Assembly (NCBI GenBank): GCA_023525715.1
Contig: CM042012.1
Location: forward strand, 47,339,561 to 47,403,560
DNA: 64,000 nt
Direction: 5' to 3'
DNA from: Cichorium intybus
Lineage: Eukaryota; Streptophyta; Magnoliopsida; Asterales; Asteraceae
The notes beneath the pieces are model-generated. The model worked only from the letters and a program-made list of their open reading frames with translations, made no database searches and had not been told where the DNA came from. The position numbers and the translations under genes were made by a program. This document shows positions 63,673 to 64,000 of this stretch, one piece after another (position 1 is the stretch's first letter; each line of letters begins with the position of its first letter).

Positions 63673-64000
63673 ATGAGTTCATCAATTGGTGCTCCACCGC
63701 CGTCTGATTACTAATGAAATTTTCAACCCTAGGATGAGGTTGAAGTTCCCTCCGACGATGCCATCTTCTCGAGGCCCCCTCCTGGCAAGATTGCGATGCA
63801 TATCAAGCATTTCGACGTCGGCTATCGTCTGCCGACATCATACCTTTTCCACGAGATAATCCGTTATTACAAAGTGCGTGTTCACCAACTGGTTCCAAAT
63901 GGTGTCAACAAGGTGGTCTGTTTCGAATTGATATGTGGTGCGAACAGTCTTCAACTGGTTCTTTGGGTTTTCCGTCACTTTTTTCGGTTTTCATTTGCGT
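63673..64000 (+). pseudogene. Gypsy-associated transposon-domain frame, partial
   Basis: ATG at 63,673 opens MSSSIGAPPPSDY, then three in-frame stops (63,712, 63,715 and about 63,730). The same frame then runs to the window edge: DEVEVPSDDAIF, RPPPGKIAMHIKHFDVGYRLP, HEIIRYYKVRVHQLVPNGVNKVVCFELIC. This pattern (PPGKI..., YRLP, QLVPN, FELLC) matches the plant 'putative gypsy type transposon' domain (PF04195-like), found at the start of TE proteins. The rest lies outside the window. Confidence 0.5.

Overview
The window is nuclear DNA of a flowering plant, most likely a dicot. The style of its repeats suggests Asteraceae, but that is an impression and not proven. It is intergenic heterochromatin-like sequence: AT-rich, with about twenty long (TA)n microsatellites, and I can find no intact host gene. 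Every protein family I can name belongs to a transposable element (TE): Ty1/copia, LINE, MULE (with FAR1-type transposase and Ulp1), PIF/Harbinger and a gypsy-associated domain. Non-coding remains of CACTA, hAT-like and Helitron-like elements are also present.

Layout. 1-623 is a cut-off LTR. 0.75-6.3 kb is a string of small elements (a MITE, a 2.6-kb MULE-like element called C1 here, a hAT-like MITE) each lying between (TA)n arrays. 6.9-8.1 kb is a dead PIF/Harbinger transposase on the minus strand, and 8.95-9.46 kb is a recent tandem duplication. 9,920-30,421 is one minus-strand copia element with a perfect 5-bp target-site duplication (TSD). Two later insertions lie inside it: a non-autonomous CACTA element (11,190-13,421) and a young plus-strand Sirevirus-like copia element (17,843-28,369, TSD GAGTG) whose pol frame is fully open. 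32.7-39.0 kb holds Helitron-like elements with a LINE 3' fragment inside one of them. 41.8-43.4 kb has a degenerate 84-bp tandem array and a foldback element.

46.4-58.3 kb is a roughly 11.9-kb MULE. It carries a plus-strand Ulp1-protease-like gene and a convergent minus-strand FAR1/MULE transposase gene, both with premature stops. The Ulp1 gene has seven tandem exon-intron units, and its catalytic His and Cys positions are replaced. 58.4-62.35 kb is C2, an inverted relative of C1, split by a solo LTR (59,889-61,530, TSD GGCCA). The right edge enters a gypsy-associated 'transposon domain' frame.

How the parts relate. The order of events can be read from nesting and LTR divergence: outer copia (about 28 LTR differences by eye), then the CACTA and the Sirevirus-like element (about 11 differences in 1,227 bp). 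Many DNA elements begin or end at a (TA)n array, and several share the terminal core GTTCAAATGAGAAC. This suggests one MULE superfamily group that inserts into TA microsatellites. All counts were made by eye without alignment software.
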